Shown here: positions 51,637-60,364 of the stretch, piece by piece
How positions within the stretch are numbered: the first letter of the stretch is position 1
How the letters are laid out: every line of letters starts with the position of its first letter
Assembly: GCA_910585895.1 (NCBI GenBank)
Contig: CAJUHY010000009.1
Span: forward strand, 14,597-78,596
Source: an uncultured Lachnospiraceae bacterium
GTDB lineage: Bacteria; Bacillota; Clostridia; Lachnospirales; Lachnospiraceae
Direction of reading: 5' to 3'
Length of the DNA: 64,000 nucleotides
The notes under the pieces: model-generated
Seen by the model: only the letters and a program-made list of their open reading frames with translations
Told to the model about the DNA's origin: nothing
Databases searched by the model: none
Made by a program: the position numbers and the translations under genes

Positions 51637-52914
51637 TTATAGGAAATCCTCGTTTTTTTCTTCTTCCGGCAGCCGCAGGAATAATTTGTTGATACGGTTT
51701 TTGTCCGTGTCCTCCACACGCAGGTAGACGTCTTCCGGTGTAATAATGGATTCTCCAGTCTCTGGCAGGTGGTCTAACAGTTCAATCATGTAGCCGCCTA
51801 CCGTATCGTAATCTTCTGAGGAGAGGGATAGACCCAGCAGATTGCACAAGTCTTCTAAGTTCATCGTGCCCTGCACCAGGTATTCCCGTTCTCCCAGTTT
51901 CTGGATAGGGTCTTCCTCGTCTATATCATATTCATCGCGGATTTCCCCTACAATTTCTTCCAAAATGTCTTCCAACGTAATCAGGCCGGCGGTGACGCCG
52001 TATTCATCCAATACGATAGCTATATTGAAAGAAGATTTTTTCATTTCAATCAAAAGGTCAACGGTTTTTTTGTGCTCATAGGTGTAGAACGGTTTGCGTA
52101 ATATATCACGCACCGAGAAATTCTCTTTGTTTTCATAGAGCAGCAAATCTTTCATGTTGACTGTACCGATAACATTGTCCGTGGTCTCCTCGTATATCGG
52201 AAGACGCGTAAATTTATCTGTACGAAAAATATTGATTAGTTCCTCATAACTGCTGTTAATGTCGGCAAATGTCATGTCGATGCGGGGAACCATAATTTCT
52301 TTGGCCTGGGAATCTCCGAAGTCAAACACATTATTAATCATCATGTGTTCTTCCGGCTCTATGACCCCTTCCTTGTGCCCGACATCCATAATTGTCCTCA
52401 ATTCTGCTTCCGTGAGAGCGTTCTGTCCATCTGCCACATTGACTCGAAGCAGTATCAAAAAGCCCATGGATAATTTGTTGATAATGAAAATCACAGGCGT
52501 TAAGGCCTTCATAAGCATCAGGATAAGACCGGCATACGAGAGTGCAATCTTATCTGCATGAATAGTAGCGAGTGTTTTAGGGGAAATTTCACCGAAAATC
52601 AACACCAGGACCGTGAGGGCTCCAGTGGCAATTCCGGCTCCGGCATTGCCGAAAACCTGTATGGCAAGCGCAGTTGCCAAAGAAGATGCAGACAAATTCA
52701 CAACATTGTTGCCAATTAGTATGGCGCTGAGCATTTTGCCGGAATCACTGGTAACCTCGAGCACGCGTTTTGCGCGCTTGTTGCCCTCGTCGGCAAGACT
52801 CTTAATGCGAATTCTGTTGAATGTGGTCAGAGCTGTCTCCGCAGAGGAGAAAAATGCTGATAAAAACAGTAAGATAACGACAACCAATAGTTGAATGGCT
52901 TCACCTGAATCCAA
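51637..52914 (-). CDS. HlyC/CorC family transporter (CNNM-type, DUF21-CBS-CorC_HlyC)
   Basis: 425 residues. DUF21 membrane domain near residues 1-180 (LVVVILLFLSAFFSSAETAL; VLVLIFGEISPKTLA), a CBS pair (about 200-325; MVPRIDMTFADINSSYEELI; VVNI-type second repeat ITLEDILEEIVGEIRDEYD) and a C-terminal CorC_HlyC domain. The family exports magnesium or cobalt; hemolysin is a legacy name. The TTG at 52914 is the likely start because GAAAGGAGCG lies six bases before it; the longer frame to 52956 would overlap this site. Confidence 0.93.
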   Translation of the reverse strand: MDSGEAIQLLVVVILLFLSAFFSSAETALTTFNRIRIKSLADEGNKRAKRVLEVTSDSGKMLSAILIGNNVVNLSASSLATALAIQVFGNAGAGIATGALTVLVLIFGEISPKTLATIHADKIALSYAGLILMLMKALTPVIFIINKLSMGFLILLRVNVADGQNALTEAELRTIMDVGHKEGVIEPEEHMMINNVFDFGDSQAKEIMVPRIDMTFADINSSYEELINIFRTDKFTRLPIYEETTDNVIGTVNMKDLLLYENKENFSVRDILRKPFYTYEHKKTVDLLIEMKKSSFNIAIVLDEYGVTAGLITLEDILEEIVGEIRDEYDIDEEDPIQKLGEREYLVQGTMNLEDLCNLLGLSLSSEDYDTVGGYMIELLDHLPETGESIITPEDVYLRVEDTDKNRINKLFLRLPEEEKNEDFL

Positions 52915-53077
52915 AAATATCGCTCCTTTCGGTATATGCATAATTTTATGTATCAATATCTAATAATATAAAGGAAGAATCAAATTTTTGCAAGGAATAG
53001 TTTGTCGGCAGGAGGAATAGAATATTTTAGGATGAATGGACATTCTATCATTTGTTTAGCAAAGGGAGGAAGCGGAA

Positions 53078-53488
53078 ATGGAAAATAATCATTCAAGAAA
53101 AAAGCATATTCAGGCACAGGGGGAAAAGAAACTCAGGGTATCAGCGCTTACCATCTTAAAAATATTACTGGCCATGTACTTAGTGACCGGAGTGTTGTTA
53201 TTGGCATTATCAGCAATGCTTTACAAAATGCAGCTTAGCGAGTCTGTGGTGTCCGTTGGGATTGTGGTAATTTATGTTGTGTCTGGATTCTTGGGGGGAT
53301 TCCTCAGCGGAAAGGTGATGAAAACTAGAAGATTTTTGTGGGGGATGCTTATGGGCGCAGCATATTTCTTGATTTTGGTAATCGGCTCTATTTTATTCCA
53401 GAAAGGAATCAATATGGAACTGTCGAGGTTTTTCACAACTTTAATTCTCTGTACGGCATCCGGCATGGCTGGCGGCATGATGAGCTGA
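53078..53488 (+). CDS. TIGR04086 family membrane protein
   Basis: 136 residues with four hydrophobic segments (about 27-48, 56-79, 84-103, 114-134) after a basic N terminus. GGFLSGKVMKTRRFLWGMLMG is the family-specific core. It is a small integral membrane protein restricted mainly to clostridia and of unknown function, often next to preprotein translocase genes; here it is alone. The gap 53489-53590 after it contains short hairpins (CAGTCC/GGACTG) and a repeated CAGCCTACTG, with no gene. Confidence 0.8.
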   Translation: MENNHSRKKHIQAQGEKKLRVSALTILKILLAMYLVTGVLLLALSAMLYKMQLSESVVSVGIVVIYVVSGFLGGFLSGKVMKTRRFLWGMLMGAAYFLILVIGSILFQKGINMELSRFFTTLILCTASGMAGGMMS

Positions 53489-53590
53489 CAGTCCGCAAAT
53501 GGACTGCCAGCCTACTGACAGGACAACAGATGTGGAAAATTGTCGGTTCTCGAATGGGCTGTCAGCCTACTGCCGCAAAAAAGCATGGTC

Positions 53591-54619
53591 TTACCGCTGT
53601 ACACGGCCAGAGGCATCACCGCCTGCTAGTTTCAGTACCTCGTCAAGGGAGACGAGATTGAAGTCCCCCTCAATGGAGTGCTTGAGACAGGAGGCAGCTA
53701 CGGCAAAATCAATTCTTTTCTGTGCATCATAGCCCATCAGGGAGGCTGCAATCAGACCGCCGCCGAAACTGTCGCCGCCGCCTACGCGGTCCACAATGTG
53801 CATGTGGTATTTGCGGCTGAAATAATAGTCTGTGCCGTTGTAGAGCATAGCGGACCAGTCGTTGTCATTGGCAGAAATGGATTCCCGCAAGGTGATAGCA
53901 ACCGTAGAAAAGCCGAAGCGTTCTTTTAGTTGTTTTGCCACGTCTTTATAACCTTCATGGTTGACGGTTCCTGCAGTTACATCAGTGCCGGAAGCTTTGA
54001 TACCGAATACGTCGGCGGCATCTTCCTCGTTGGCAATACATACATCTACATATTTGCAGAGTTGTCCCATCACCTGTCCGGCTTTTTCTTTGCTCCATAG
54101 TTTGTTGCGGTAATTTAAATCACAGGAGATGGTGACGCCGGCTTCTTTGGCTGCTTTACATGCTGCCAGGCAAAGGTCGGCCAATGTGTCGTTTAAGGCG
54201 GGGGTGATTCCGGTAAAATGAAACCATTCTGCGCCGGCAAAGATTTCTTTCCAGCAGAAATCCTTATCAGAGGCGGTAGACAGTGCAGAACCTTCACGGT
54301 CATAAATAACTTTGGAAGGTCTCTGGGAAGCCCCCTTTTCCAGATAGTAAATGCCGACACGGCTGCCGCCCCGGGCAATGTAGGAAGTGTCCACGCCATA
54401 TTTCCGTAAAGCATTGATTCCAGACTGCCCAATTTCGTGGGTGGGCAGGCGCGATACAAATACTGCATGGAAGCCATAATTAGCCAGCGACACGCAGACA
54501 TTTGCTTCGCCGCCGCCGTAAGTTGCGCCTAAGAAATCAGACTGAACAAAACGTTTGTAACCTTCCGGGGCAAGGCGCAGCATAAGTTCTCCAAAAGTGA
54601 TTACTTTTTTTCCTGTCAT
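53591..54619 (-). CDS. kdgK: 2-keto-3-deoxygluconate kinase, PfkB/ribokinase family
   Basis: 342 residues. Ribokinase fold: TFGELMLRLAPEGYKRF at the N terminus (KdgK-type opening), FLGATYGGGEANVCVSLANY, and the anion-hole/catalytic loop RVGGGDSFGGGLIAASLMG near the C terminus with the catalytic Asp. It phosphorylates KDG to KDPG. The next leftward gene upstream, 29 bp away, encodes KDPG aldolase, so the two make the bottom of the pectin/glucuronate (Entner-Doudoroff-like) branch. The GGGDSF loop replaces the more common GAGDSF. Confidence 0.92.
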   Translation of the reverse strand: MTGKKVITFGELMLRLAPEGYKRFVQSDFLGATYGGGEANVCVSLANYGFHAVFVSRLPTHEIGQSGINALRKYGVDTSYIARGGSRVGIYYLEKGASQRPSKVIYDREGSALSTASDKDFCWKEIFAGAEWFHFTGITPALNDTLADLCLAACKAAKEAGVTISCDLNYRNKLWSKEKAGQVMGQLCKYVDVCIANEEDAADVFGIKASGTDVTAGTVNHEGYKDVAKQLKERFGFSTVAITLRESISANDNDWSAMLYNGTDYYFSRKYHMHIVDRVGGGDSFGGGLIAASLMGYDAQKRIDFAVAASCLKHSIEGDFNLVSLDEVLKLAGGDASGRVQR

Positions 54620-54648
54620 AGTAGTTCTCCTTTTCTGATAAACTGCTG

Positions 54649-55278
54649 TCAGCTGCGGATAGTGCGCAAAGCATCTTCGGTCAGCCGCTTTATCTCATCA
54701 AAATTCTGTAATTTAAGCAATTCATCCCGTACCATCCAGGTTCCGCCGCAGGCCGCTATCTTGTCATTGGCAAGATAGGTGTGAAGATTCTCTGGTGTGA
54801 TTCCGCCGGTGGGCATGAAACGCATCTGCGGGTAGGGGGCAGACAGCGCCTTAATCATTTCCAGACCGCCGGAGGCTTCTGCCGGGAAAAATTTTACGAA
54901 TGTCAGTCCAAAAGAAAGCGCTGCTTCAATATCGCTGGGATTGTTGACGCCTGGGATAACCGGATATTTCTTCTTGATGCAATGTTTTACCATCGTGGGG
55001 TTGAGTCCCGGACTGACGATAAACCTGGCGCCGGCTTTCATAGCTTGGTCAGCCTGGGCCGGGGTAAGGACAGTGCCCGCGCCTACCAGCATATCAGGAA
55101 ATTCTTCAGCCATAATCTTGATAGCATCGGCAGCAGTTTCGGTGCGAAATGTAATTTCTGCACAGGGCAGTCCGCCATCACAGAGCGCTTTTGCCAATGG
55201 TTTGGCATCAGCAATGTTGCGGAGGACTACCACAGGCACAATACGTTTTTTGGCAATTTCATCTAATATATTTTCCAT
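54649..55278 (-). CDS. eda: KDPG / 4-hydroxy-2-oxoglutarate aldolase
   Basis: 209 residues. Class I aldolase barrel with the Schiff-base Lys in FGLTFVKFFPAEASGG, the proton-relay Glu in LPCAEITFRTETAADAI, GAGTVLTPAQADQAMKAGA and the phosphate loop FMPTGGITPENL. It splits KDPG to pyruvate and glyceraldehyde-3-phosphate. It is co-directional with kdgK, and no kdgR or uronate dehydrogenase gene is present in this window. Confidence 0.96.
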   Translation of the reverse strand: MENILDEIAKKRIVPVVVLRNIADAKPLAKALCDGGLPCAEITFRTETAADAIKIMAEEFPDMLVGAGTVLTPAQADQAMKAGARFIVSPGLNPTMVKHCIKKKYPVIPGVNNPSDIEAALSFGLTFVKFFPAEASGGLEMIKALSAPYPQMRFMPTGGITPENLHTYLANDKIAACGGTWMVRDELLKLQNFDEIKRLTEDALRTIRS

Positions 55279-55287
55279 AAGTCCTCC

Positions 55288-55599
55288 TTATATTCCGCCG
55301 ATAGCGTTTGGTGTAGGCCGTTCAGTTTCAGAAAGCAGCACTGGCGGAGTAACCCATACCAGATTGCTTTCGCCTGGTGGATTGGAATTGCTATCCCCAG
55401 AGGGATTGGAGTTGTTGTTTCCGGGGTCTCCGATGGGCACATCACCGTAAATGTTCTGGCCAGGCGGGTCATCAATGGGGGAGTCTCCATAACGATTGGA
55501 GCCTGAGGGGACATCGGTACGCCCAGGCAGGTCGATTTCCGGGATATTGCCGTCATCGTAGGTGTTTTGCACAAATCTATCAATCTCTTTATCAAGCAT
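55288..55599 (-). CDS. hypothetical Pro/Gly/Asn-rich protein
   Basis: 103 residues. After a short N-terminal helix (MLDKEIDRFVQNTYDDGN) the rest is low complexity: Pro, Gly, Asn, Ser, with short repeats such as GDSPIDDPPGQN, GDVPIGDPG and NPSGDSNSNPPGES. No signal peptide, membrane helix or Cys. AAAGGAGAATC precedes the ATG and the gene lies 10 bp before eda in the same direction, so it may be the first cistron of the operon. Probably disordered; I do not recognise a family. Confidence 0.6.
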   Translation of the reverse strand: MLDKEIDRFVQNTYDDGNIPEIDLPGRTDVPSGSNRYGDSPIDDPPGQNIYGDVPIGDPGNNNSNPSGDSNSNPPGESNLVWVTPPVLLSETERPTPNAIGGI

Positions 55600-55680
55600 A
55601 AAAGATTCTCCTTTCTGAAATTAAAATACTTTAAGATAGTATGTACAAAAACGTGAGAAAAATTCTTCTTGAATCTTTTG

Positions 55681-55709
55681 TTGTTTTCGCAAATAGAAAG
55701 TATTATAAT
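55681..55709 (+). promoter_or_regulatory. promoter of the NYN-domain gene
   Basis: TTGTTT (55681-55686), 17-bp spacer, TATAAT (55704-55709). Confidence 0.6.
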
Positions 55710-55757
55710 TGTTGCGAAGGTTAAAATAAATGGTAATGTATTGAAAGGAGCAACAGA

Positions 55758-56561
55758 ATGAGGGATGAAAATAAATATGCCCTGTTGATTGATGCGGAGA
55801 ATGTGTCTTCAAAGTATATCGGAATTGTGACAAAGGAGGCGCAGTCTCTTGGAAATATAACTATCCGCAGAATTTATGGAGACTGGACGGCGACAGCCAA
55901 GAATTCCTGGAAGGATTCGCTATTGGAAAATTCGTTGTCGCCCATACAGCAGTATAGTTATACTGTTGGGAAGAATTCTTCTGATTCTGCGATGATTATT
56001 GATGCCATGGATATTCTCTATACGAACGATGTGGATGGGTTTATCATAGTTTCTTCTGACAGTGATTTTACAAAATTGGCAATGCGTCTCAGGGAATCCG
56101 GAAAGCGCGTAATTGGTATGGGTGAAAGTAAAACACCGACGCCTTTTGTCAGGGCGTGTGAGCAGTTTAAGACATTGGATGTGCTCTATAAGAATCATCA
56201 TCCGGTGCAGAAGAATAATACAGTGGAACGCACGAGGCGGCAGGAGATTAAGTGTGTGCCGGCGGAAAAGGCGTTATTTTCGGGGGGACAGTCCAAAGAT
56301 GCGCAGCCTATTACAAACCTTCGTGCGATAAAGGAAATGGTAATTTCCTTGTTGGATGAAAACTCGGATGAGGATGGCTGGATGTACCTGTCAGAATTGG
56401 GCAATATGATACAGAGGATGTATTCAGATTTTGATTGCAGAAATTATGGCTTTGCTAAATTTGGTAAACTAATCGAATCGTTTCCCGAATTGCAGACCAG
56501 AAAAGATGATTCCAGCAATGGAATCACCAAAATCGTACTGGTGCGCAAGCGGGAAGACTGA
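55758..56561 (+). CDS. NYN-domain RNase-like protein with C-terminal OST-HTH/LOTUS domain
   Basis: 267 residues. The NYN (PIN-like) domain has its acidic metal residues in YALLIDAENVSSKYI, DSAMIIDAMDILY and FIIVSSDSDFTKLAMRLRE, then RVIGMGESKTPTPFV. A linker near 150-185 leads to an OST-HTH/LOTUS fold (AIKEMVISLLDENSDEDGWM; FAKFGKLIESFPEL), which binds RNA. Bacterial NYN-LOTUS proteins are predicted ribonucleases in RNA maturation or decay; few have been studied. AAAGGAGC precedes the ATG. Confidence 0.92.
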   Translation: MRDENKYALLIDAENVSSKYIGIVTKEAQSLGNITIRRIYGDWTATAKNSWKDSLLENSLSPIQQYSYTVGKNSSDSAMIIDAMDILYTNDVDGFIIVSSDSDFTKLAMRLRESGKRVIGMGESKTPTPFVRACEQFKTLDVLYKNHHPVQKNNTVERTRRQEIKCVPAEKALFSGGQSKDAQPITNLRAIKEMVISLLDENSDEDGWMYLSELGNMIQRMYSDFDCRNYGFAKFGKLIESFPELQTRKDDSSNGITKIVLVRKRED

Positions 56562-56566
56562 AAGGA

Positions 56567-56731
56567 TTAATTTTCCGGACGCTGTGTGCGCACAAGGCGC
56601 CAGATAGTGTCATGCATCCAGTCGATAGTTTCGGTCAGTTTTTTATTCTCTTCGAGTAAGAGAACATTTTCATTCCGCAATTGTTCCAGCGAATCAATCG
56701 TGCTGTTTGATGATGTATTGTTGGCCTGCAT
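56567..56731 (-). CDS. small coiled-coil protein, 54 aa
   Basis: A frame on the minus strand from an ATG at 56731 with GAGGTGAG seven bases before it. It reads MQANNTSSNSTIDSLEQLRN, then ENVLLLEENKKLTETIDWMH and ends WRLVRTQRPEN. The heptad leucines/isoleucines suggest a short coiled coil. It is convergent with, and 5 bp from, the NYN gene. The good ribosome site and coding-like sequence favour a real gene; function unknown. Confidence 0.55.
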   Translation of the reverse strand: MQANNTSSNSTIDSLEQLRNENVLLLEENKKLTETIDWMHDTIWRLVRTQRPEN

Positions 56732-56910
56732 TTACTCACCTCAATCATTAATATTATGCCGATTTATGTGCGTTACAACGCGTTTATGATTTGATAACAT
56801 TATACCAAAAACCCTGGGAAAAGTGTGCTAAGAAAGTGGAAAAAATCTTGGAGGAATGCTGGAAAATCGTGTAAATTGCCGCTGTCTGCTGTCGAAGAAA
56901 CAAAAATAAC

Positions 56911-56939
56911 TTGTATAAAAAAAGGGGTTATACTATACT
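56911..56939 (+). promoter_or_regulatory. promoter of apt
   Basis: TTGTAT (56911-56916), 17-bp spacer, TATACT (56934-56939), followed by AGGAGG before the apt ATG. Confidence 0.65.
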
Positions 56940-56964
56940 GTAACTAAATCAGGAGGATAAGCAA

Positions 56965-57489
56965 ATGAAAAAATTAGAAGAATATGTAAGAAGTATTCCC
57001 GATTTTCCGGAGCCGGGAATCATTTTCAGGGATGTAACCAGTATTTTACAGGACGCAGAGGGGCTGCATTTGGCAATTGACGGGCTGTTGAAGAGCCTTG
57101 AGAATGTGGAGCATGATGTTGTGGTAGGACCGGAGTCAAGAGGGTTCATTTTTGGTGTTCCGGTGGCATATGAGGAGCGCAAGGGATTTGTGCCGGTCCG
57201 TAAGCAGGGAAAACTGCCCTGTGAGGTTATTTCAGAGAAATATGATTTGGAATATGGAAGCGCTGTGGTTGAGATGCATAAAGATGCTATCAAACCAGGG
57301 CAGAAAGTAGCTATTGTAGATGACCTGATTGCTACCGGCGGTACTACCGAAGCAATAATTAAATTAGTAGAACAGCTTGGCGGCGAAGTGGTCAAGATTT
57401 GTTTTGTAATGGAGCTTGCAGGACTAAACGGCAGGGAGAAGCTTGCCGGCTATAATGTGGACAGCCTCATTACATATGAAGGTAAATAA
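56965..57489 (+). CDS. apt: adenine phosphoribosyltransferase
   Basis: 174 residues. N-terminal RSIPDFPEPGIIFRDVTSIL is the APRT signature, GPESRGFIFGVPVAYEE contacts adenine, and the PRPP-binding loop is VAIVDDLIATGGTTEAII. It salvages adenine to AMP. AGGAGGATAAGC precedes the ATG. ispF follows 3 bp after the stop and is probably co-transcribed. Confidence 0.97.
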   Translation: MKKLEEYVRSIPDFPEPGIIFRDVTSILQDAEGLHLAIDGLLKSLENVEHDVVVGPESRGFIFGVPVAYEERKGFVPVRKQGKLPCEVISEKYDLEYGSAVVEMHKDAIKPGQKVAIVDDLIATGGTTEAIIKLVEQLGGEVVKICFVMELAGLNGREKLAGYNVDSLITYEGK

Positions 57490-57492
57490 ACG

Positions 57493-58038
57493 ATGAGAGC
57501 AGGAATTGGATATGATGTGCACAGGCTGGTCGAGGACAGGAAACTAATTCTCGGCGGTGTGGAAATTGCACATGATTTAGGGCTTGAGGGGCATTCCGAT
57601 GCAGATGTGCTCGTACATGCCATAATGGATGCATTGTTGGGAGCGGCTGCGCTTGGGGATATCGGCAAACATTTCCCGGATACTGACGAAACGTATCGGG
57701 GAATTTCCAGCATGAAACTGCTTGCACATGTAGGAGAACTCCTGCAGCAGCAAGGATATGTGATTGAGAATATCGATGCGACTGTTATTGCGCAGAAACC
57801 TAAACTGCGGCCATATATTGCACAGATGGAGCAGAATATTGCCAACGTGCTGGCAATTGAAGGTAATCAGGTCAATGTCAAGGCAACGACAGAGGAAGGA
57901 CTGGGTTTTAGCGGCAGGCAGGAGGGGATTTCTGCACAGGCAATTTGCTCTCTGACGGGCTTATATGAAGCAAGCGTGGCTGCCTATGACAGTGCGAAGA
58001 ATTGTGAAGGCTGCGGCGGATGCGCGAAGCAGCGGTAG
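57493..58038 (+). CDS. ispF: 2-C-methyl-D-erythritol 2,4-cyclodiphosphate synthase with Cys-rich tail
   Basis: 181 residues. Zn site GIGYDVHRLV (Asp-x-His) and the later His in the EGHSDADVLVHAIMDALLGA block; GDIGKHFPDTDE and NVKATTEEGLGFSGRQEGI complete the family motifs. It makes MEcPP in the MEP isoprenoid route. IspF is normally about 157 residues; this one has about 20 extra at the C terminus, ending NCEGCGGCAKQR, a C-x2-C-x2-C cluster that looks like a metal site. A natural variation or a read-through addition are both possible. Confidence 0.95.
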   Translation: MRAGIGYDVHRLVEDRKLILGGVEIAHDLGLEGHSDADVLVHAIMDALLGAAALGDIGKHFPDTDETYRGISSMKLLAHVGELLQQQGYVIENIDATVIAQKPKLRPYIAQMEQNIANVLAIEGNQVNVKATTEEGLGFSGRQEGISAQAICSLTGLYEASVAAYDSAKNCEGCGGCAKQR

Positions 58039-58121
58039 GTTTAGCAGTTTGCTCTGTACATTTATACGTATATTTGATGCTGGCTGCTGCGGAAGTGATA
58101 ACAGATTAAGAAGGACGAATA

Positions 58122-59216
58122 ATGGAAAGCAGCAAAATACGCTATCTGAAGCAGGAGGAGAAACAGGCAACCAGACCAATGTATGAGGTTGCCTTTCCCG
58201 AAGATTCCACGAAGTTTGTAGATTATTATTACAGTCATAAAACGAAAGATAATGAGATTATGGTAATGGAAGGGGCTGAACAAGACGGTTCCTTCCATGT
58301 TATGATTCATCTGAATCCATATACTCTCAGTATCCATGGACGTCGGAGACAAATCCCTTACCTTGTGGCGGTAGCGACGGGCATTGCTTACCGCAGACAG
58401 GGAAAAATGGGGCAGGTGATGACGTGCCTTTTGCAGAATTTAGCATCTGAAGGAGTACCATTTACCTTTTTGCTCCCAGCAGATCCGGCGTATTACAGAG
58501 GACAGGGATTTGTGTTTTTCCCAGGTCAGCCTTACCTCGACAGGGGTGGTGTCTGTTTTGCCGGGACCAGGAAGGATATGATAAGAGCGGCCTCTCTGGA
58601 GGCTGCCAGTACAGGCGTATGGAGGCGTGCCAATGCAGAAGATACAGCAAAGATGGCGGTATTTTCAAATCGGGTATTGGAAGGCAGATGTGAGATTTTT
58701 ATCAGGCGGGATGAACATTATGGCAGTCGTTTGTTAGAGGAGCTGGCAACAGAACAGGGCGGCGCGCTGCTGTCAGAGAACTGCCAGGGGATAAACGGAC
58801 TTATTTTTTACAGTATTAATCATTCCCAGGGGTGGGCGGCAGCGGAGATTAAGGAACTCCTCTTAGAAGAGGATGTTACCAACGAAGAGGCTGAGGAAAT
58901 CTGCAGAGAAGCCCTGGAAGTGACGGGCTGCACGGTGGACAGAATAACGTTTACATCTTCGCGGATGATGGTGCGCCTGACAAACCTTATTTCGCTTGTG
59001 CCGCTGTTGAAAAGTGAGAGGCCTGTACGGTATCAGGTGCAAGTGACGGATGCTCTTATTGCTGCCAATGCGGACTGTTTCCAAATTGATATAAATTGCA
59101 GGGGCGGCAGTATAAAGAGAATAAATAGAGCAGACGTAAGGGAGCATATGGATATCACGGAATTTACAAAAAGGCTGTTTCAGTATTCTGCGGTTTATTT
59201 GCATGAATGGGTGTAA
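58122..59216 (+). CDS. GNAT acetyltransferase, Eis-like with SCP2-type C-terminal domain
   Basis: 364 residues. The N-terminal GNAT domain has the acetyl-CoA loop GIAYRRQGKMGQVMTCLLQN (R-x2-G-x-G/A). A second degenerate GNAT-like region lies near 150-260 and a C-terminal SCP2-like domain near 270-364, the layout of Eis-family acetyltransferases. Substrates in the family range from aminoglycosides to polyamines and peptides; this one is unknown. Its stop is followed directly by a 160-bp tandem repeat. Confidence 0.85.
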   Translation: MESSKIRYLKQEEKQATRPMYEVAFPEDSTKFVDYYYSHKTKDNEIMVMEGAEQDGSFHVMIHLNPYTLSIHGRRRQIPYLVAVATGIAYRRQGKMGQVMTCLLQNLASEGVPFTFLLPADPAYYRGQGFVFFPGQPYLDRGGVCFAGTRKDMIRAASLEAASTGVWRRANAEDTAKMAVFSNRVLEGRCEIFIRRDEHYGSRLLEELATEQGGALLSENCQGINGLIFYSINHSQGWAAAEIKELLLEEDVTNEEAEEICREALEVTGCTVDRITFTSSRMMVRLTNLISLVPLLKSERPVRYQVQVTDALIAANADCFQIDINCRGGSIKRINRADVREHMDITEFTKRLFQYSAVYLHEWV

Positions 59217-59220
59217 AGAA

Positions 59221-59590
59221 TCGTGAAAAATTAGCGCCAGCGCAATTTTCCCCAATTTCTTTGGGCTGGCAAATATTTAATAAGTTCAGCCCACGCCATT
59301 CGCAAAGGCGCTTTCAGCGCTTTCTCGCTGCTTTGCAGCTAACTTTGCTCATTGCTTGGCGTTCCCTCAGCCCAAAAGAATCGTGAAAAATTAGCGCCAG
59401 CGCAATTTTCCCCAATTTCTTTGGGCTGGCAAATATTTAATAAGTTCAGCCCACGCCATTCGCAAAGGCGCTTTCAGCGCTTTCTCGCTGCTTTGCAGCT
59501 AACTTTGCTCATTGCTTGGCGTTCCCTCAGCCCAAAAGAATCGTGAAAAATTAGCGCCAGCGCAATTTTCCCCAATTTCTTTGGGCTGGC
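59221..59590. repeat. 160-bp tandem repeat, two full copies plus a 50-bp partial third
   Basis: Copies start at 59221, 59381 and 59541 with the shared opening TCGTGAAAAATTAGCGCCAG. The full units appear identical. Each holds the inverted pair GCCAGC / GCTGGC, the pair GGGCTG / CAGCCC, and the hairpin-forming GCGCTTTCAGCGC. The third copy breaks off at GGGCTGGC and is followed by TGAACTTATT, the reverse complement of the AATAAGTTCA inside the unit, so the right end is an inverted edge. No ORF or spacer. Confidence 0.85.
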
Positions 59591-59607
59591 TGAACTTATT
59601 TTTCCTA

Positions 59608-59636
59608 TTGACAAAATCTAAATTTCTGCATAAACT
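59608..59636 (+). promoter_or_regulatory. promoter of the cysE-cysS-mrnC-rlmB-sigH operon
   Basis: TTGACA (59608-59613), 17-bp spacer, TAAACT (59631-59636), 60 bp before cysE. No T-box-like antiterminator is apparent between promoter and gene. Confidence 0.7.
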
Positions 59637-59695
59637 AACACGAATAGGAATGATGTTTTATGAATCCGTATTGTTTAGAAGGGAAGCGTTCATAG

Positions 59696-60364
59696 ATGGG
59701 GTTGTTTCGGCAGATAAAAGAAGAATATGAGGTCATCCGGGAGCGGGACCCGGCGATTAAGTCTCCCCTGGAAGTATTGCTGTATCCCAGTTTCCGTGTA
59801 ATGTTAAGTTACCGCAAAGCGCATAAGAAGTATCTGAAAGGTCAGTATTTCCGGGCGCGGAAGATTTCGCAGAAAGCGGCGCGCAAAACCGGTATCGAGA
59901 TTCATCCGGGAGCTGTTATTGGCAAGGGATTTTTCATTGACCATGGCAGCGGCGTGATTATCGGGGAGACTACGATTATTGGAGATAATGTGACGTTGTA
60001 TCAGGGCGTTACCCTGGGCGGGACCGGCAAGGAGAGCGGTAAACGCCATCCGACGCTCTGTGATAACGTGATGGTGAGCGCAGGTGCGAAGGTTATCGGT
60101 TCCTTTACGATTGGGGAGAATAGTAAGATTGGCGCCGGCAGCGTGGTTTTGGAGGAGGTTCCACCCAACTGTACTGTGGTGGGAGTACCAGGCAGGATTG
60201 TTAAGCGGGATAATATCAAAGTTCCGAGGAGCGATATGGACCAGGTACATCTGCCTGATCCCGTGATGGAGGATATTATTGTGCTGCAGCATGAGAATTC
60301 TGCACTTTGCAATAAGATTATAGATTTGGAGAAAGAAATCAAAGAGCTTCGTGGAGGAAAATGA
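59696..60364 (+). CDS. cysE: serine O-acetyltransferase
   Basis: 222 residues. After a short helical N terminus, left-handed beta-helix hexapeptide repeats begin near residue 65 (IHPGAVIGKGFFIDHGSGVI, then TTIIGDNVTLYQGVTLGGTG), carrying the catalytic Asp-His. GKRHPTLCDNVMVSAGAKVI follows. It is the short, EpsC-like Gram-positive type. It makes O-acetylserine, the carbon skeleton for cysteine. A loose charged tail (IIDLEKEIKELRGGK) ends it. cysS starts directly after the stop. Confidence 0.95.
   Translation: MGLFRQIKEEYEVIRERDPAIKSPLEVLLYPSFRVMLSYRKAHKKYLKGQYFRARKISQKAARKTGIEIHPGAVIGKGFFIDHGSGVIIGETTIIGDNVTLYQGVTLGGTGKESGKRHPTLCDNVMVSAGAKVIGSFTIGENSKIGAGSVVLEEVPPNCTVVGVPGRIVKRDNIKVPRSDMDQVHLPDPVMEDIIVLQHENSALCNKIIDLEKEIKELRGGK

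Noticed and set aside
59221..59590. Repeated ORFs (at 59352 and 59512) with the same N terminus
   Set aside because: They arise from the 160-bp tandem repeat itself, lack ribosome sites and have no coding-like pattern.
59590..59695. T-box or cysteine-responsive riboswitch upstream of cysE
   Set aside because: The distance from promoter to start is about 60 bp, too short for a T-box, and there is no terminator/antiterminator pair.
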